A DNA stretch of 64,000 bases, taken from positions 4,480,501 through 4,544,500 of the forward strand of contig NZ_VFOV01000001.1 in the NCBI RefSeq assembly GCF_006716315.1. Reading direction: 5' to 3'. Positions 26,202 through 35,338 of this stretch are shown here, in pieces; position 1 is the stretch's first letter; each line of letters starts with the position of its first letter. The translations under genes were made by a program, and so were the position numbers. This stretch comes from Nocardioides albertanoniae. Its GTDB lineage: Bacteria > Actinomycetota > Actinomycetes > Propionibacteriales > Nocardioidaceae. The notes under the pieces were generated by a model. The model saw nothing but the letters and a program-made list of their open reading frames with translations, had not been told where the DNA came from and did not search any database.

Positions 26202-26522
26202 TCACATCTGAAATTCGGGAAGCCGGACGCTCAGCCCGTCCCACACGTCGGAGACCACCATCTGGCAAGACAGCCGGGAGGTCGGTTCACGCTCAGGGTT
26301 CATCGCGAGCATCTCCTCCTCATCGGCGCCGGGCGGCCCGACACATTCGGACCACTGCGGATCAACGATGACGTGACAGGTCCCGCACGCAGCTTCTCCA
26401 CCGCAGTCACCGTCGATGCCAGGCACCGCGTTGTTCGTCGCGACCTGCATCAACGACTGCCCTTCCTCAACGGGCACCGCGTGCGTCTTCCCGTCGTGTG
26501 ACACAAACCTAACCACTGTCAT
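26202..26522 (-). CDS. [2Fe-2S] ferredoxin
   Basis: Electron carrier of 106 residues. Cluster ligands are Cys40, Cys46, Cys49 and Cys86, with spacing C-x5-C-x2-C-x36-C, typical of adrenodoxin/putidaredoxin-type ferredoxins that serve class I P450s. ATG 26522 has AGGAGAG upstream; the longer frame upstream overlaps the divergent regulator and is not supported. It is the first gene of the P450 cluster, so the main promoter should lie between 26523 and 26642. Confidence 0.93.
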   Translation of the reverse strand: MTVVRFVSHDGKTHAVPVEEGQSLMQVATNNAVPGIDGDCGGEAACGTCHVIVDPQWSECVGPPGADEEEMLAMNPEREPTSRLSCQMVVSDVWDGLSVRLPEFQM

Positions 26523-26562
26523 GATCAACTCTCCTGGTGCTGTTGTGGGCCGCAAAGCCTTG

Positions 26563-26576
26563 GACAAACTCTTGTC
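26563..26576. promoter_or_regulatory. Short inverted repeat in the ferredoxin/AraC divergent promoter
   Basis: GACAA (26563-26567) and TTGTC (26572-26576) with a 4-base spacer, midway between the divergently read ferredoxin and AraC-type genes. A possible regulator site. AraC proteins usually bind direct repeats, so the assignment is weak. Confidence 0.25.
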
Positions 26577-26642
26577 GCGGATGCGCCCTGTGGCTATGGT
26601 CACACGAGTCAGAAAGTTGTGATTTCGGCTCAAGGAGTGTCT

Positions 26643-27656
26643 TTGAACGGCAGCGACGCGGGCGTGCCCTACACGGCTTTCGCACAGCTGCTCGAGAGCC
26701 AAACTCTCGACGCAGAGGCAGCCGCACGGTTCCGCGCCATCATGGTTCGCGAGGGAGCCGACGAGACGACCCTGCTGCAACTCGGCGGCCAGGCACCGGC
26801 TCGATGGTTCCGGGAGGTGTACCCCAACCTGGACGCCGATCAAGCGACCCACCTCGGCCATGCGTTCGCAGATCAGGCCCAGCTGACCTCATTCGGCCCA
26901 TTGAGTCTTCCCTTGATCAGTGCGGGCTCGGTCGCTGAGGTCATGGAACTGCTCACGTATCTTCCCTTGATTACGACGGCCGTCAGTACGCGGTTCCATC
27001 CGAATGACGACGGCCTTGCGGTCGGGCTCACAGGTCAGACGGGCGATCCGGACCTGGACTGCCTGGTCGTCACCTACTGTGGTTCCGCGCTCCTGCGGTT
27101 GATCCGAATGCTCGCTGGCGACGTGTCAACCGTCAGGCTGCACACCAGTTGGCCGGCGCCCGCCTCCACGACCCAGCATGAGGACGCGCTGGGAAGACAC
27201 CTGGTTTTCAACGCGCCCATGACGTTCCTGTATGTGCCCACGGAGGTCCTGAACGAGGTCTGCCGGTTCTCCGACCCCGTTGCATACCGACACGCGATCG
27301 CCGATCTGTCGAAATCCCTTGAGCACCGGATCGGACCGGCGTCATACGCGACCAAGGTAAGACTGTCGATAGAAGAGGGCCCCGGACTAAAAACCTGTCA
27401 GTCGGTCGCAAACGAACTGTCAATCTCGACCAGCACTCTCAAGCGACGTCTCCTCAACGAGGGCACCACGTTCCGAGAGATACTCGAATCGTCGTTGCTG
27501 GAGCGGGCCTCGCTAAAGCTGCTCGACCGATCCTTGTCGGTCAGCGAGATAGCTGTTGAACTCGGTTTCAGCGACCTGACCAACTTCTCACATGCCTTCA
27601 AGCGATGGACTGGCCAGTCTCCAAGCCACTTCCGACAAGAATGCCTGAGGTGGTGA
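26643..27656 (+). CDS. AraC-family transcriptional regulator
   Basis: Regulator of 337 residues. It has an N-terminal arabinose-binding-like sensor region (AraC_binding_2/OruR type, about residues 15-200). The C-terminal double helix-turn-helix carries LSISTSTLKRRLLNEG and the signature VSEIAVELGFSDLTNFSHAF followed by RWTGQSPSHFRQ. TTG 26643 is chosen because AAGGAG lies 5 bases upstream; GTG 26619 in frame is an alternative. It is divergent from the ferredoxin-P450 cluster and probably activates it in response to an alkane or fatty acid, as AraC-type AlkR/AlkS-like regulators do elsewhere. The inducer is inference. Confidence 0.88.
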   Translation: MNGSDAGVPYTAFAQLLESQTLDAEAAARFRAIMVREGADETTLLQLGGQAPARWFREVYPNLDADQATHLGHAFADQAQLTSFGPLSLPLISAGSVAEVMELLTYLPLITTAVSTRFHPNDDGLAVGLTGQTGDPDLDCLVVTYCGSALLRLIRMLAGDVSTVRLHTSWPAPASTTQHEDALGRHLVFNAPMTFLYVPTEVLNEVCRFSDPVAYRHAIADLSKSLEHRIGPASYATKVRLSIEEGPGLKTCQSVANELSISTSTLKRRLLNEGTTFREILESSLLERASLKLLDRSLSVSEIAVELGFSDLTNFSHAFKRWTGQSPSHFRQECLRW

Positions 27657-27913
27657 CGGTTCCGCACTGAATCACCAGACCTGATGCAGCCGCAGTCCGC
27701 CGGTTCCGCAGAGCCAGGTGGTCTAGGTGGGCTCCTGCATGGCAGCACAGGCATTGAGACCTCGGCGAGCGACCCAATCTTGGGGTGTCCTCTCAGCGGG
27801 CACATCAACTAGTCCCAGGTCGGGTCAGACTGAGCGGTGGGGGCGGCAGGGAGCCGAGGAACGAGGTCGTGATCGCGCTACCCCCGGGCATGCACTCAGA
27901 GGCCATCTCACCA

Positions 27914-28546
27914 TCAGGCCTGAGCGTCAGTCGCGCTAGCAGGGCAATCAGTGGTGCGTGGTTCCTTTTGGCCGCCAAGCCCTTGCATCAGAACGCCGAG
28001 AACTCGTTTCGCAACCTGTTCTGCAGAGGGGCGGCTGTCTTCAACTGCGTGATACAGACCGGCGACTGTGATGGCCCCAAAGATCGCCAGGGATGCCTCT
28101 TCTGGGTGGGGCTGCACGTGTAGCGATCCGTCGGCGGCGCCTTCGGCAAGGAGTTGTTCGATGGGACGGCGGAATGCTTCTTGGAGGGCGTGAGCGAGCG
28201 CAGGAAGTCTGGTGGCTCGGCCGAGGTCACCAACGAGCGCCCGACATGCGGCGGGCTGGTCGAGCATCACGGCGATCTGGGCTTGGACCGCAGCTTCGAG
28301 GCGGACGCGGGCGCTTCCGGTGGCCCCAACAGCTGCCGCTACCTCGCCAGCAATTGCCTCGAGCATGTCGGTGAGGAGGAAGGCGAGGATCTCATCCTTA
28401 CCGGTGAAGTAGTAATAGAGGGTTGCGCGAGGGATGCCGGAGGCAGCCGCGATTTCGTCCATCTTGGCCTCGGCGACTCCGCGCTCGGCGATCAGTTCCG
28501 CGGCTCCGTAGAGCTTGCTTGCGATGGAGGCAGGCAGTTGCCGCAT
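27914..28546 (-). CDS. TetR/AcrR-family repressor
   Basis: Regulator of 210 residues with an N-terminal helix-turn-helix (MDEIAAASGIPRATLYYYFTGKDEILAFLL) and a helical ligand-binding C-terminus. ATG 28546 is preferred over GTG 28552 because GAAAGG lies 9 bases before the ATG. It is divergent from the MmpL exporter gene. A perfect palindrome in the shared intergenic region is its probable operator, so it likely represses the exporter and itself until a hydrophobic ligand binds. Confidence 0.88.
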   Translation of the reverse strand: MRQLPASIASKLYGAAELIAERGVAEAKMDEIAAASGIPRATLYYYFTGKDEILAFLLTDMLEAIAGEVAAAVGATGSARVRLEAAVQAQIAVMLDQPAACRALVGDLGRATRLPALAHALQEAFRRPIEQLLAEGAADGSLHVQPHPEEASLAIFGAITVAGLYHAVEDSRPSAEQVAKRVLGVLMQGLGGQKEPRTTDCPASATDAQA

Positions 28547-28614
28547 CTCCACACACCTTTCCGGACGAGTGACACTGCGTATTCGGAGGGTATCGACAGC
28601 AGCCTCAGCCTATG

Positions 28615-28631
28615 TTGTACTGCGAGTACAA
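28615..28631. promoter_or_regulatory. Palindromic TetR-type operator
   Basis: TTGTACT-GCG-AGTACAA, 7-base arms with perfect symmetry and a 3-base spacer. It lies between the divergent TetR gene and the MmpL gene, about 30 bases before the exporter start. Size and position fit a TetR operator. It also argues that translation of the exporter starts after it, at GTG 28660, not at the upstream TTG 28612. Confidence 0.6.
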
Positions 28632-28659
28632 ACTCAAGATACAAGTCATGGAGGCATCC

Positions 28660-31600
28660 GTGGATGCTGGGGCGCCGGGTCGTCTGGCCCGTTTGTGCAC
28701 GGCGGGAATCCGTTTCCCGCGTCTGGTCGTCGTCGGCTGGTTGGTCGCGGCTGCAGCGGTCACTCTCGGCCTGCCGTCGCTGCCGTCGGTGGTCGAGCGC
28801 AGCAGTGCGGCCTTTCTGCCCGAGGACGCGCCGACGTTGACCGCGTTGCACGACATGGACGAGGCGTTCGGCTCGGGGCGCACCGAGTCATTTGCCTACA
28901 TCGTGTTCCGCAACGAGAACGGCCTGAGCGCGGCTGACACGCTTGCGTATCGCGACCTGGTTCGCACCCTGGGTGCGAACCAGGAGCGGGTCTCCGAAGT
29001 GCAGCACTTCGTCGGCAACAAGGACGCGCGGCGACACTTGGTCAGCAAGGACGGCCAGGCGGCCTACCTGGTGGCCGGGCTGACCAGTGGCATCGGATCG
29101 CCGGACTCCGAACAGGACATCCACTGGCTGCGAGAACGGGTCGCCGACCTGTCTTTGCCCCGTGGCAGCAGCGCGTATGTGACCGGGGACCCAGCGATGA
29201 TCACCGACCTGACCACCGAGGTGAACGAGGCCTCGGTACGGATCACGGTGGTCTCCGGGCTGCTGCTGGTCATCATCTTGTTGATCATCTACCGCCGCGT
29301 CACCACTGTACTGGTTTCCCTGGTATCGATCGGGGTGGCACTGGCGTGCGCGCGGGGAGTGCTGGCATGGGCCGGGATGCAAGGAATGTCGCTGTCGACC
29401 TACACCGACGCGTTCGTAACCGCCATCGTGCTCGGCGCTGGCACTGACTACTGCGTGTTCTTGATCAGCAGATTCCGCGAGGCATACGGGCGCGGAGTCG
29501 ACGCGCTGCCGGCCGTCGAGGAGGCAGCCACCAGAGTAGGACCGGCGTTGGTGGCGTCCGCCGGAACGGTCATCCTCGCCGCGATATGTCTGGGATTCAC
29601 CAAGCTGGCCATCTTCTCCACCACCGGACCGCCGATGGCGATCTGCGTCGCGGTCACCGTTGCGGTGAGTCTGACCTTCACGCCCGCGCTGATGGTCTGG
29701 TTCGGCCCCAGGATCGGGCCGGCGCGCACGCCAGCACCGACGTCGGCGTGGTCACGCGTCGGCCGCCTCGTGGCGCGCCGACCGGTCCGGGTGCTTGTTG
29801 CCGGTACCGCCGTGTTGGTTGTGCTTGCCGCGTTCCTTCCGACGATGGTGATCTCCTACGACCAGCGGAACTCCCAGCCGCCCGACACGCCGAGCAACAA
29901 GGGGTTGGCGGTGCTGGAGGACCACTTCCCTCGCAACGAGACCCTCCCGGACTACCTGCTGCTGGAGTCCACACATGACATGCGCAATTCGAAGGATCTG
30001 GCAGTCCTCAACGAGGTCAGCCGAGCCGTGGCCAAGGTCGATGGTGTTTCCAGCGTCCGGAGCATCACCCAGCCGGCAGGTGAGCCACTAGAACCAGCGT
30101 CGATCGCGCGACAGCTCAAGCGCCTCGCCACCGGGCTGGGTCGGGCCAGCGATGGCTTGGAGGAGGGTCAGCCCGATCTCGAACGCCTCTCCTCGGGCAG
30201 CGCCCAGCTAGCCGACGCGATCAGCCGGGTGGCCGACGGCGCCGGCCGCGCCCAAGGCGGCGCCGACCGACTTGCGAACGGAACCAGCGATCTCGCCAAC
30301 GGTCTCGGCCGCGCTACCGAGGGCACGCGTGACGCAGCGCACGGCGCCCGCCAGTTGCAGACCGGCGCTGCCGCCTTGGCCACAGGCATCCAAACCGCTC
30401 ACGACCAAGTCACCGTGGTCGTGAGTAGCATCGGCCTGATCGTCCAGGCACTCGACCGCGACCTGCTGTGCACCACAGACCCGATCTGCCGCAGGTCCAG
30501 GGAAGGACTTGCCGACATCCACCGCGGCATGAAGGATGAACTCCTCCCAGGACTGCAGGAGGCAGCCAACGGAGCGAACTTGATCGCCCGCAAACAAGGA
30601 AGCCTCGCCGATGGCCTCAACGATCTCGCCTCCGGGTTGAGCCAGGCCGAGCGGGGTGCCGACCGGATCACCGAAGGACAGCGCCTTCTGCGCGCGCGTC
30701 TAGGGCAGATGGCGGACGGCACCTCCCAGATCGCTGAGAACGCCGAGGCCTTTGCGCCGGGGATCAAGGACCTCATCCGCCAGACCAAGGAACTCGCCCA
30801 GAACCTGGAGACCTCTGAGTCCTACCTGCGCACGGTCAACCGTCAGGCCGACACACCAGAGGCTGGTGGCTTCTACCTGCCCGCGAGCGCCCTAGACGAC
30901 CAGCGCTTCGCCTACGCCCGCAGCGTATTCCTGAGCCCCGATGGCCGCGTTGCCCGCATCCAGGTAACCGGTGACTCAGATCCTCTTAGCCCGGATGGGC
31001 TGCGCCGCTTCGAAGAATCCCAGGCAGCCGCTGAAAACGCGTTGAATCGGACACGTCTCGAAGGCGCAACCGTCAGCGGCACCGGGGCCGCTGGACTCGG
31101 CGCCGACCTGAACCGCTATCTGTACGAAGACGCGAAACTCGTGCTCGCGGCGGTGCTTCTGATCGTCCTGCTCCTCCTCATCATCGCCCTGCGCTCCCTG
31201 GCCGCGCCGCTATACCTGCTCGCCTCTGTAGCGCTATCCTGCGCCGCGGCCCTTGGCCTGACAACACTGGTCTTCCAAGGCATCCTTGGCCACGACATCC
31301 AGTTTGCCGTCCCAGTGATCACGTTCGTGCTGCTCGTCGCCGTTGGCGCCGACTACAACATCCTGCTCATGAGCCGAATGCGCGAGAACGGCACCACCCT
31401 GACTCGAGGCGCCGTTGCCGAAGCAGTGACCCTGACCGGCCCGGTGATCACATCCGCAGGAATCATCTTTGCGAGCACCTTCATCGCGCTGCTCACCTCT
31501 CCCGTGGTCACGCTTGTCGAGACTGGTTTCGCCGTCGCAGCCGGACTGCTGCTCGATACCTTCGTAGTCCGCAGCCTCATCGTTCCCGCCTGTGCCGCCC

Positions 31601-31689
31601 TGCTTGAGGACCACAACTGGTGGCCTGCCCGCCAGATCCGGAACCCTGGGCTTAAGGGAACACAGATCAGAAAAGCCAGCTCGGCCTAG
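28660..31689 (+). CDS. MmpL-family RND transporter
   Basis: Large membrane transporter of 1009 residues with two repeats of an RND/SSD core. Each has a first transmembrane helix, an extracellular loop and a helix bundle (VVSGLLLVIILLIIYRR and LVLAAVLLIVLLLLIIALR). The second helices carry the proton-relay-type pattern GAGTDYCVFLISRFRE and GADYNILLMSRMRE. The second loop contains an extended heptad-like region (about residues 480-760, with repeated ADG/LADG/LANG segments). These features fit MmpL lipid exporters. GTG 28660 has GGAGG 5 bases upstream. It lies next to a lipid-oxidation cluster and between two TetR genes; it probably exports a lipid or lipophilic compound. Confidence 0.9.
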   Translation: MDAGAPGRLARLCTAGIRFPRLVVVGWLVAAAAVTLGLPSLPSVVERSSAAFLPEDAPTLTALHDMDEAFGSGRTESFAYIVFRNENGLSAADTLAYRDLVRTLGANQERVSEVQHFVGNKDARRHLVSKDGQAAYLVAGLTSGIGSPDSEQDIHWLRERVADLSLPRGSSAYVTGDPAMITDLTTEVNEASVRITVVSGLLLVIILLIIYRRVTTVLVSLVSIGVALACARGVLAWAGMQGMSLSTYTDAFVTAIVLGAGTDYCVFLISRFREAYGRGVDALPAVEEAATRVGPALVASAGTVILAAICLGFTKLAIFSTTGPPMAICVAVTVAVSLTFTPALMVWFGPRIGPARTPAPTSAWSRVGRLVARRPVRVLVAGTAVLVVLAAFLPTMVISYDQRNSQPPDTPSNKGLAVLEDHFPRNETLPDYLLLESTHDMRNSKDLAVLNEVSRAVAKVDGVSSVRSITQPAGEPLEPASIARQLKRLATGLGRASDGLEEGQPDLERLSSGSAQLADAISRVADGAGRAQGGADRLANGTSDLANGLGRATEGTRDAAHGARQLQTGAAALATGIQTAHDQVTVVVSSIGLIVQALDRDLLCTTDPICRRSREGLADIHRGMKDELLPGLQEAANGANLIARKQGSLADGLNDLASGLSQAERGADRITEGQRLLRARLGQMADGTSQIAENAEAFAPGIKDLIRQTKELAQNLETSESYLRTVNRQADTPEAGGFYLPASALDDQRFAYARSVFLSPDGRVARIQVTGDSDPLSPDGLRRFEESQAAAENALNRTRLEGATVSGTGAAGLGADLNRYLYEDAKLVLAAVLLIVLLLLIIALRSLAAPLYLLASVALSCAAALGLTTLVFQGILGHDIQFAVPVITFVLLVAVGADYNILLMSRMRENGTTLTRGAVAEAVTLTGPVITSAGIIFASTFIALLTSPVVTLVETGFAVAAGLLLDTFVVRSLIVPACAALLEDHNWWPARQIRNPGLKGTQIRKASSA

Positions 31690-31714
31690 TACATACGTTC
31701 ATGCATGCATGTAC
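31689..31714. promoter_or_regulatory. Inverted repeat upstream of the second TetR gene
   Basis: GTACAT (31689-31694) and ATGTAC (31709-31714) flank a 14-base core containing CATGCATG, immediately after the exporter stop and 9 bases before the TetR start. It is a candidate autoregulatory operator, possibly overlapping the start of the transcript. Confidence 0.4.
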
Positions 31715-31723
31715 GCTTCGGGC

Positions 31724-32344
31724 ATGAAGGTAGCTACGCGACGACCGCGAAAACAAGCCGAACGCTCGGCCACCACCCGACGCGCGCTGTTGGACGCGAC
31801 CATCGCCTGCCTTGCCGACCTGGGATATGCCGGCACCACCAGTGTCGCCGTGGCGGAGCGAGCCGGGCTGTCCCGCGGGGCCCAACTGCACCACTTCGGA
31901 ACCCGTGACCAACTCGTGGTAGCCGCCGTCGAGCACTTAGCGCAAGAACGCATGCGCAGGGTGCGGACGGAGATGTCTCGGATCGCACCACAAGGGGCCC
32001 AACTCCAGAAGTTGACGACGGTCACCCAGGAACGCGAAGCGGCGTTGGGTTTGCTAGCTGAGGCCCTGTCCGGACCGTTGTACGCGGCCAGTCTCGAGCT
32101 CTGGGTGGCCGCGCGCTCAGACCCCGGCTTGCGTAAGGAGCTGGTCCCAGCCGAGGAGCGTGTCAACGCGGAGCTCGCTGAGATCTGTCGCACCTATATC
32201 AGCGACGACCCGATCGAAGTGCGCTTGACCTTGGACCTTGTCCTCGGACGGGGTGTCGCACGGCTGTTGACGCCACATCCCGATCGGCAAGCAGAACTGC
32301 TCACCGCCTGGGCACGCCTTCTGAACGGCAGCACCCGTGGCTGA
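31724..32344 (+). CDS. TetR/AcrR-family regulator
   Basis: Regulator of 206 residues. The N-terminal DNA-binding domain includes TTSVAVAERAGLSRGAQLHH and FGTRDQLVVAAVEHL, followed by a helical C-terminal domain ending LLTAWARLLNGS. The ATG at 31724 starts a basic N-terminus (MKVATRRPRKQAERS) usual for TetR proteins. It lies downstream of the exporter on the same strand and its stop overlaps the following thioesterase by 8 bases, so the two are co-translated. An inverted repeat just upstream may be its operator. Confidence 0.87.
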   Translation: MKVATRRPRKQAERSATTRRALLDATIACLADLGYAGTTSVAVAERAGLSRGAQLHHFGTRDQLVVAAVEHLAQERMRRVRTEMSRIAPQGAQLQKLTTVTQEREAALGLLAEALSGPLYAASLELWVAARSDPGLRKELVPAEERVNAELAEICRTYISDDPIEVRLTLDLVLGRGVARLLTPHPDRQAELLTAWARLLNGSTRG

Positions 32345-32834
32345 CCTTCAAGCACTCATGACTGCGTTGCAGCAAAGAATCGGCCCCCATCCAGATGGCG
32401 CGCACCTGCCGGCCCACCACGAGCAATGCCTGGGCTGCGGCGTTGACAACCCTCATGGCCATCACTTAAGCGTGCATCGCGAAGGCGATCTCGTGGTGGC
32501 CACCCACATCTTCGACGATCGCCACGTGGGCGCACCCGGCATCGCGCACGGCGGCGCGGTCGCCACCGTCCTTGACGACCTCTACGGCTTCCTGCTCTAC
32601 CTGGTCGGAGAACCAGCTGTCACTCGCCAACTGGTGGTCGAATACCTCGCGCCGGTCCTGATCGGGACGACATACCGACTCGAGGCCCGGGTAGATCGGC
32701 GCGAGGGCCGTAAGCTGTTCGTGAACGCCAAGGTGACCGCACTCGACGGGCGAACCGCCGCCACATCGACGGCTGTGTTCGTTACAGTCGACGCCGAGCA
32801 CTTCGCTCAGGCACGCCCGAGCTCCGCTATCTGA
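32337..32834 (+). CDS. PaaI-type hotdog-fold thioesterase
   Basis: Thioesterase of 165 residues with CLGCGVDNPHGHHLSVH, the active-site motif VGAPGIAHGGAVATVLDDLY and AVTRQLVVEYLAPVLIGTTY. These three blocks match the thioesterase at 16.6-17.2 kb almost position for position, so the two are paralogues; this one lacks the extra N- and C-terminal extensions. The GTG start lies inside the TetR end; ATG 32358 is an alternative. The TetR-thioesterase pair suggests that acyl-CoA level is the signal or target. Function beyond acyl-CoA hydrolysis is not determinable. Confidence 0.85.
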   Translation: MADLQALMTALQQRIGPHPDGAHLPAHHEQCLGCGVDNPHGHHLSVHREGDLVVATHIFDDRHVGAPGIAHGGAVATVLDDLYGFLLYLVGEPAVTRQLVVEYLAPVLIGTTYRLEARVDRREGRKLFVNAKVTALDGRTAATSTAVFVTVDAEHFAQARPSSAI

Positions 32835-33055
32835 GGCGATCCACAACGCTAGCCAATGCCCCTGTGGCATGGCCAGGCTGGATGAGAAGACCCTCGCCCG
32901 CACTCGGCGCGTTGCACCACGCGGGCTATGAGCGGGGAGCGCACGAGGGCACCGCGGCGGTGACCAGCGGGCGGAAGGTACCGGGAGACGCCCGCCTGAC
33001 TGTCGGTATATGACAATCGGATCCTTCGATCGGGTTCCTGCCCACGGATCCGCGG

Positions 33056-35257
33056 TCAGTCATGGGCGAAGGTGATGTTAGGCAGGATCTTCCGCAGCGA
33101 GGCGGGGGTGTACCAGGCGGCCTTGCCGGTAAGGCGAAGCATGACCGGTAGGAGGACGAGCCGGACGAGGAAGGCGTCGAGGAGGACGGCGAGGCCGAGG
33201 ACGACGCCCATTTCTTTGGGCGGGATGGGGCCGGAGAGGGCGAAGGTGAAGAAGACCGCGACCATGACCGCGCCGGCGGCGAAGATGACCCGGCCGGAGT
33301 GGGCAAGTGAGCCGATCATGGCGTGCTTGGGGTCCCCGGAGCGCTCGTAGTGCTCCTTGGCCGAGGCGAGCAGGAACACGGTGTAGTCCATCGCGATGGC
33401 GAAGATCATGGCGAAGAAGAACACCGGCGCCCAGGCGTCGAGGAAGCCCTGTGGTTCGAAGCCGAGCAGGTCGGCGCCGTGTCCCTCCTGGAAGATCAGC
33501 CGGGCGACACCGAACGCCGCCGCGGTGGAGAGCAGGCTGGCGAGGGTGCCGAGTAGGGAGATGAGCGGGGCCTGCAGTGCGATGAGGAGCAGCATGAAGC
33601 CGAGGACGAGCACGACGCCGATGACCAGCGGGGTGGACTCGTCGAGCTGCGCCTTGAGATCGAGGTTCTCCACGGGGGCGCCCCCGAGGACGGCGGAGTC
33701 GGGGAGGTCTGCGCGGAGCCGGTCGACGGTGTCGCTGAGTGCGGGGTCGGAGGGGTCCACGGAGGGAACGGCCTGGATCAGCACCAGTCCACTGTCGTCG
33801 GCAGCCGGCATCGGAGGCATGGCAGCGGCGATGCCGGGGTCGTCCTTGAGTGCTGCGCTGGCGGCCGAGGCGTCGGTGTCGTCGGTGATGATCTGCAAAG
33901 TACCGGGGGCGCCGGTGCCGAAGGCGTCTTGGACCTGGCTGTAGCCGACTCGGGCAGAAGCGTCCTCGGGCAGCACCTTGATGGAGGGCATGGCGGTCTT
34001 CAGGCCGAGGATCGGGGCGGCGAGGGCGAGCAGGATGACCGTGGCGAGGAGGCCCCAGGCAACGGGGCGCTTCCAGAGTCGCTCGCCCCAGGCGGCGAAT
34101 GCCGAGGAACGGTGCTCACCAGCGCGGGACCAGGGCAGTGCGAGCTTGTTGATTCGGTCGTCGAGGCCGAACAGCACCAGCGGCAGCAGGGTGAGGGTGG
34201 CGGCTAGGACGAAGACCACCGAGAGCATGATGCCGCCGGCCATGGAGCGGAAGGAGGGCGAGGGCACCAGCATGACCGCGGACAGCGAGACGAGGACGGT
34301 GAGGCCGGAGAGCAGCACGGCCTTGCCTGCGGTGTCCATGGTCTGGGCGATAGCCCACTGTCGGTCTTCGCGGGTGTCGGGGCGGCCGGCGGCGCGGTTA
34401 GCCTCGCGGCGTACGGCGCGGGCGGCGCGGTAGCGCACGACCAAGAAGAGGGCGTAGTCGATGCCCAGGGCGAGCGCGAACATCATTGCGAAGTTCATGG
34501 CCCAGATGGAGACGGGCACGAGCTCGTTGATCAGCACCAGGGAACCGGCCGAGGCGACAAGGCCGGCCAGGGTGAGGATCAGTGGGAGTCCGGCGGCCAC
34601 GAGGGCGCCGAAGGCGAGTACCAAGATGGCCAGGGTGACCGGCCAGGACATGAACTCCGACTTCAGCATGGCGTCGAGGTTGGCCTCGTTGAAGTCGCTC
34701 CATAGCAGCGAGGACCCAGTTGGGTTGACCTCGACGGTGTCGGTGGAGAGGTTTTGAAGTTCGGCCTTGAGGTCGGTGGCGACGCGGACCATCTCGTTGG
34801 TGTCGGCGCCTGCGCCGGCCAGAACGATCGCGGTGGAGCCGTCCTGGGAGAGGGTGGCTCCCGGCGTGGGTGCGAGGACGTCGGCGATGCGCGGTTCGGC
34901 CTCGAGGATGTCGGTGACCTCGGCGAGGACCTGCTGGCCCTCACCTTCGGTGACCGGTCCGTCGGTGGAGCGGACTACGACCTGGATGGCGGATGAGGCG
35001 TTGCCGCCGAAGTGTTCTCGTGCGAGTTCGCGAGCCTGCACAGACTCTGAGCCGTTGGCCTGCCAGCCGGCACCGGAGAGGTTGTGCTCGACCTGAGGGG
35101 CGAAGGCGCCGAGGCCGACGATGGTCAACAGCCAGACCACGGTGACGAGTTTGGCGTGTTCGGTGACCCAGATCCCCAGACGTCCCAAGGGGCCGGCGGT
35201 GGTAGGTGGCGGGGTTGAGGGCCCGGCCGTGGGGCTGGAGGCCGTGGTGGTGCTCAT
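33056..35257 (-). CDS. MMPL/RND-family transporter
   Basis: Membrane transporter of 733 residues. It has an N-terminal helix, two extracellular loops and two helix bundles (SWPVTLAILVLAFGALVAAG and LVIGVVLVLGFMLLLIALQA), with GIDYALFLVVRYR and AMDYTVFLLASAKEHYE in the positions of the proton-relay helices. This is the shorter two-bundle MMPL form (YdfJ-like), different from the 1009-residue protein at 28.7 kb. Its ATG is 81 bases before the TauE-like stop, so it is read in the same direction and could be co-transcribed with the sulfur genes. Substrate unknown. Confidence 0.88.
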   Translation of the reverse strand: MSTTTASSPTAGPSTPPPTTAGPLGRLGIWVTEHAKLVTVVWLLTIVGLGAFAPQVEHNLSGAGWQANGSESVQARELAREHFGGNASSAIQVVVRSTDGPVTEGEGQQVLAEVTDILEAEPRIADVLAPTPGATLSQDGSTAIVLAGAGADTNEMVRVATDLKAELQNLSTDTVEVNPTGSSLLWSDFNEANLDAMLKSEFMSWPVTLAILVLAFGALVAAGLPLILTLAGLVASAGSLVLINELVPVSIWAMNFAMMFALALGIDYALFLVVRYRAARAVRREANRAAGRPDTREDRQWAIAQTMDTAGKAVLLSGLTVLVSLSAVMLVPSPSFRSMAGGIMLSVVFVLAATLTLLPLVLFGLDDRINKLALPWSRAGEHRSSAFAAWGERLWKRPVAWGLLATVILLALAAPILGLKTAMPSIKVLPEDASARVGYSQVQDAFGTGAPGTLQIITDDTDASAASAALKDDPGIAAAMPPMPAADDSGLVLIQAVPSVDPSDPALSDTVDRLRADLPDSAVLGGAPVENLDLKAQLDESTPLVIGVVLVLGFMLLLIALQAPLISLLGTLASLLSTAAAFGVARLIFQEGHGADLLGFEPQGFLDAWAPVFFFAMIFAIAMDYTVFLLASAKEHYERSGDPKHAMIGSLAHSGRVIFAAGAVMVAVFFTFALSGPIPPKEMGVVLGLAVLLDAFLVRLVLLPVMLRLTGKAAWYTPASLRKILPNITFAHD

Positions 35258-35338
35258 GCAGGTTCCGTTCCGTGTGTGATGGACAAGCTTGGATACGTGA
35301 GACTTGGGATACGCGGACTTGAATGCGTGGGGCCGGGT

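Noticed and set aside
28612..28659. Upstream TTG/ATG starts of the MmpL gene
   Set aside because: The TTG precedes the TetR palindrome and the ATG at 28648 has no ribosome site; GTG 28660 has GGAGG at the proper distance.
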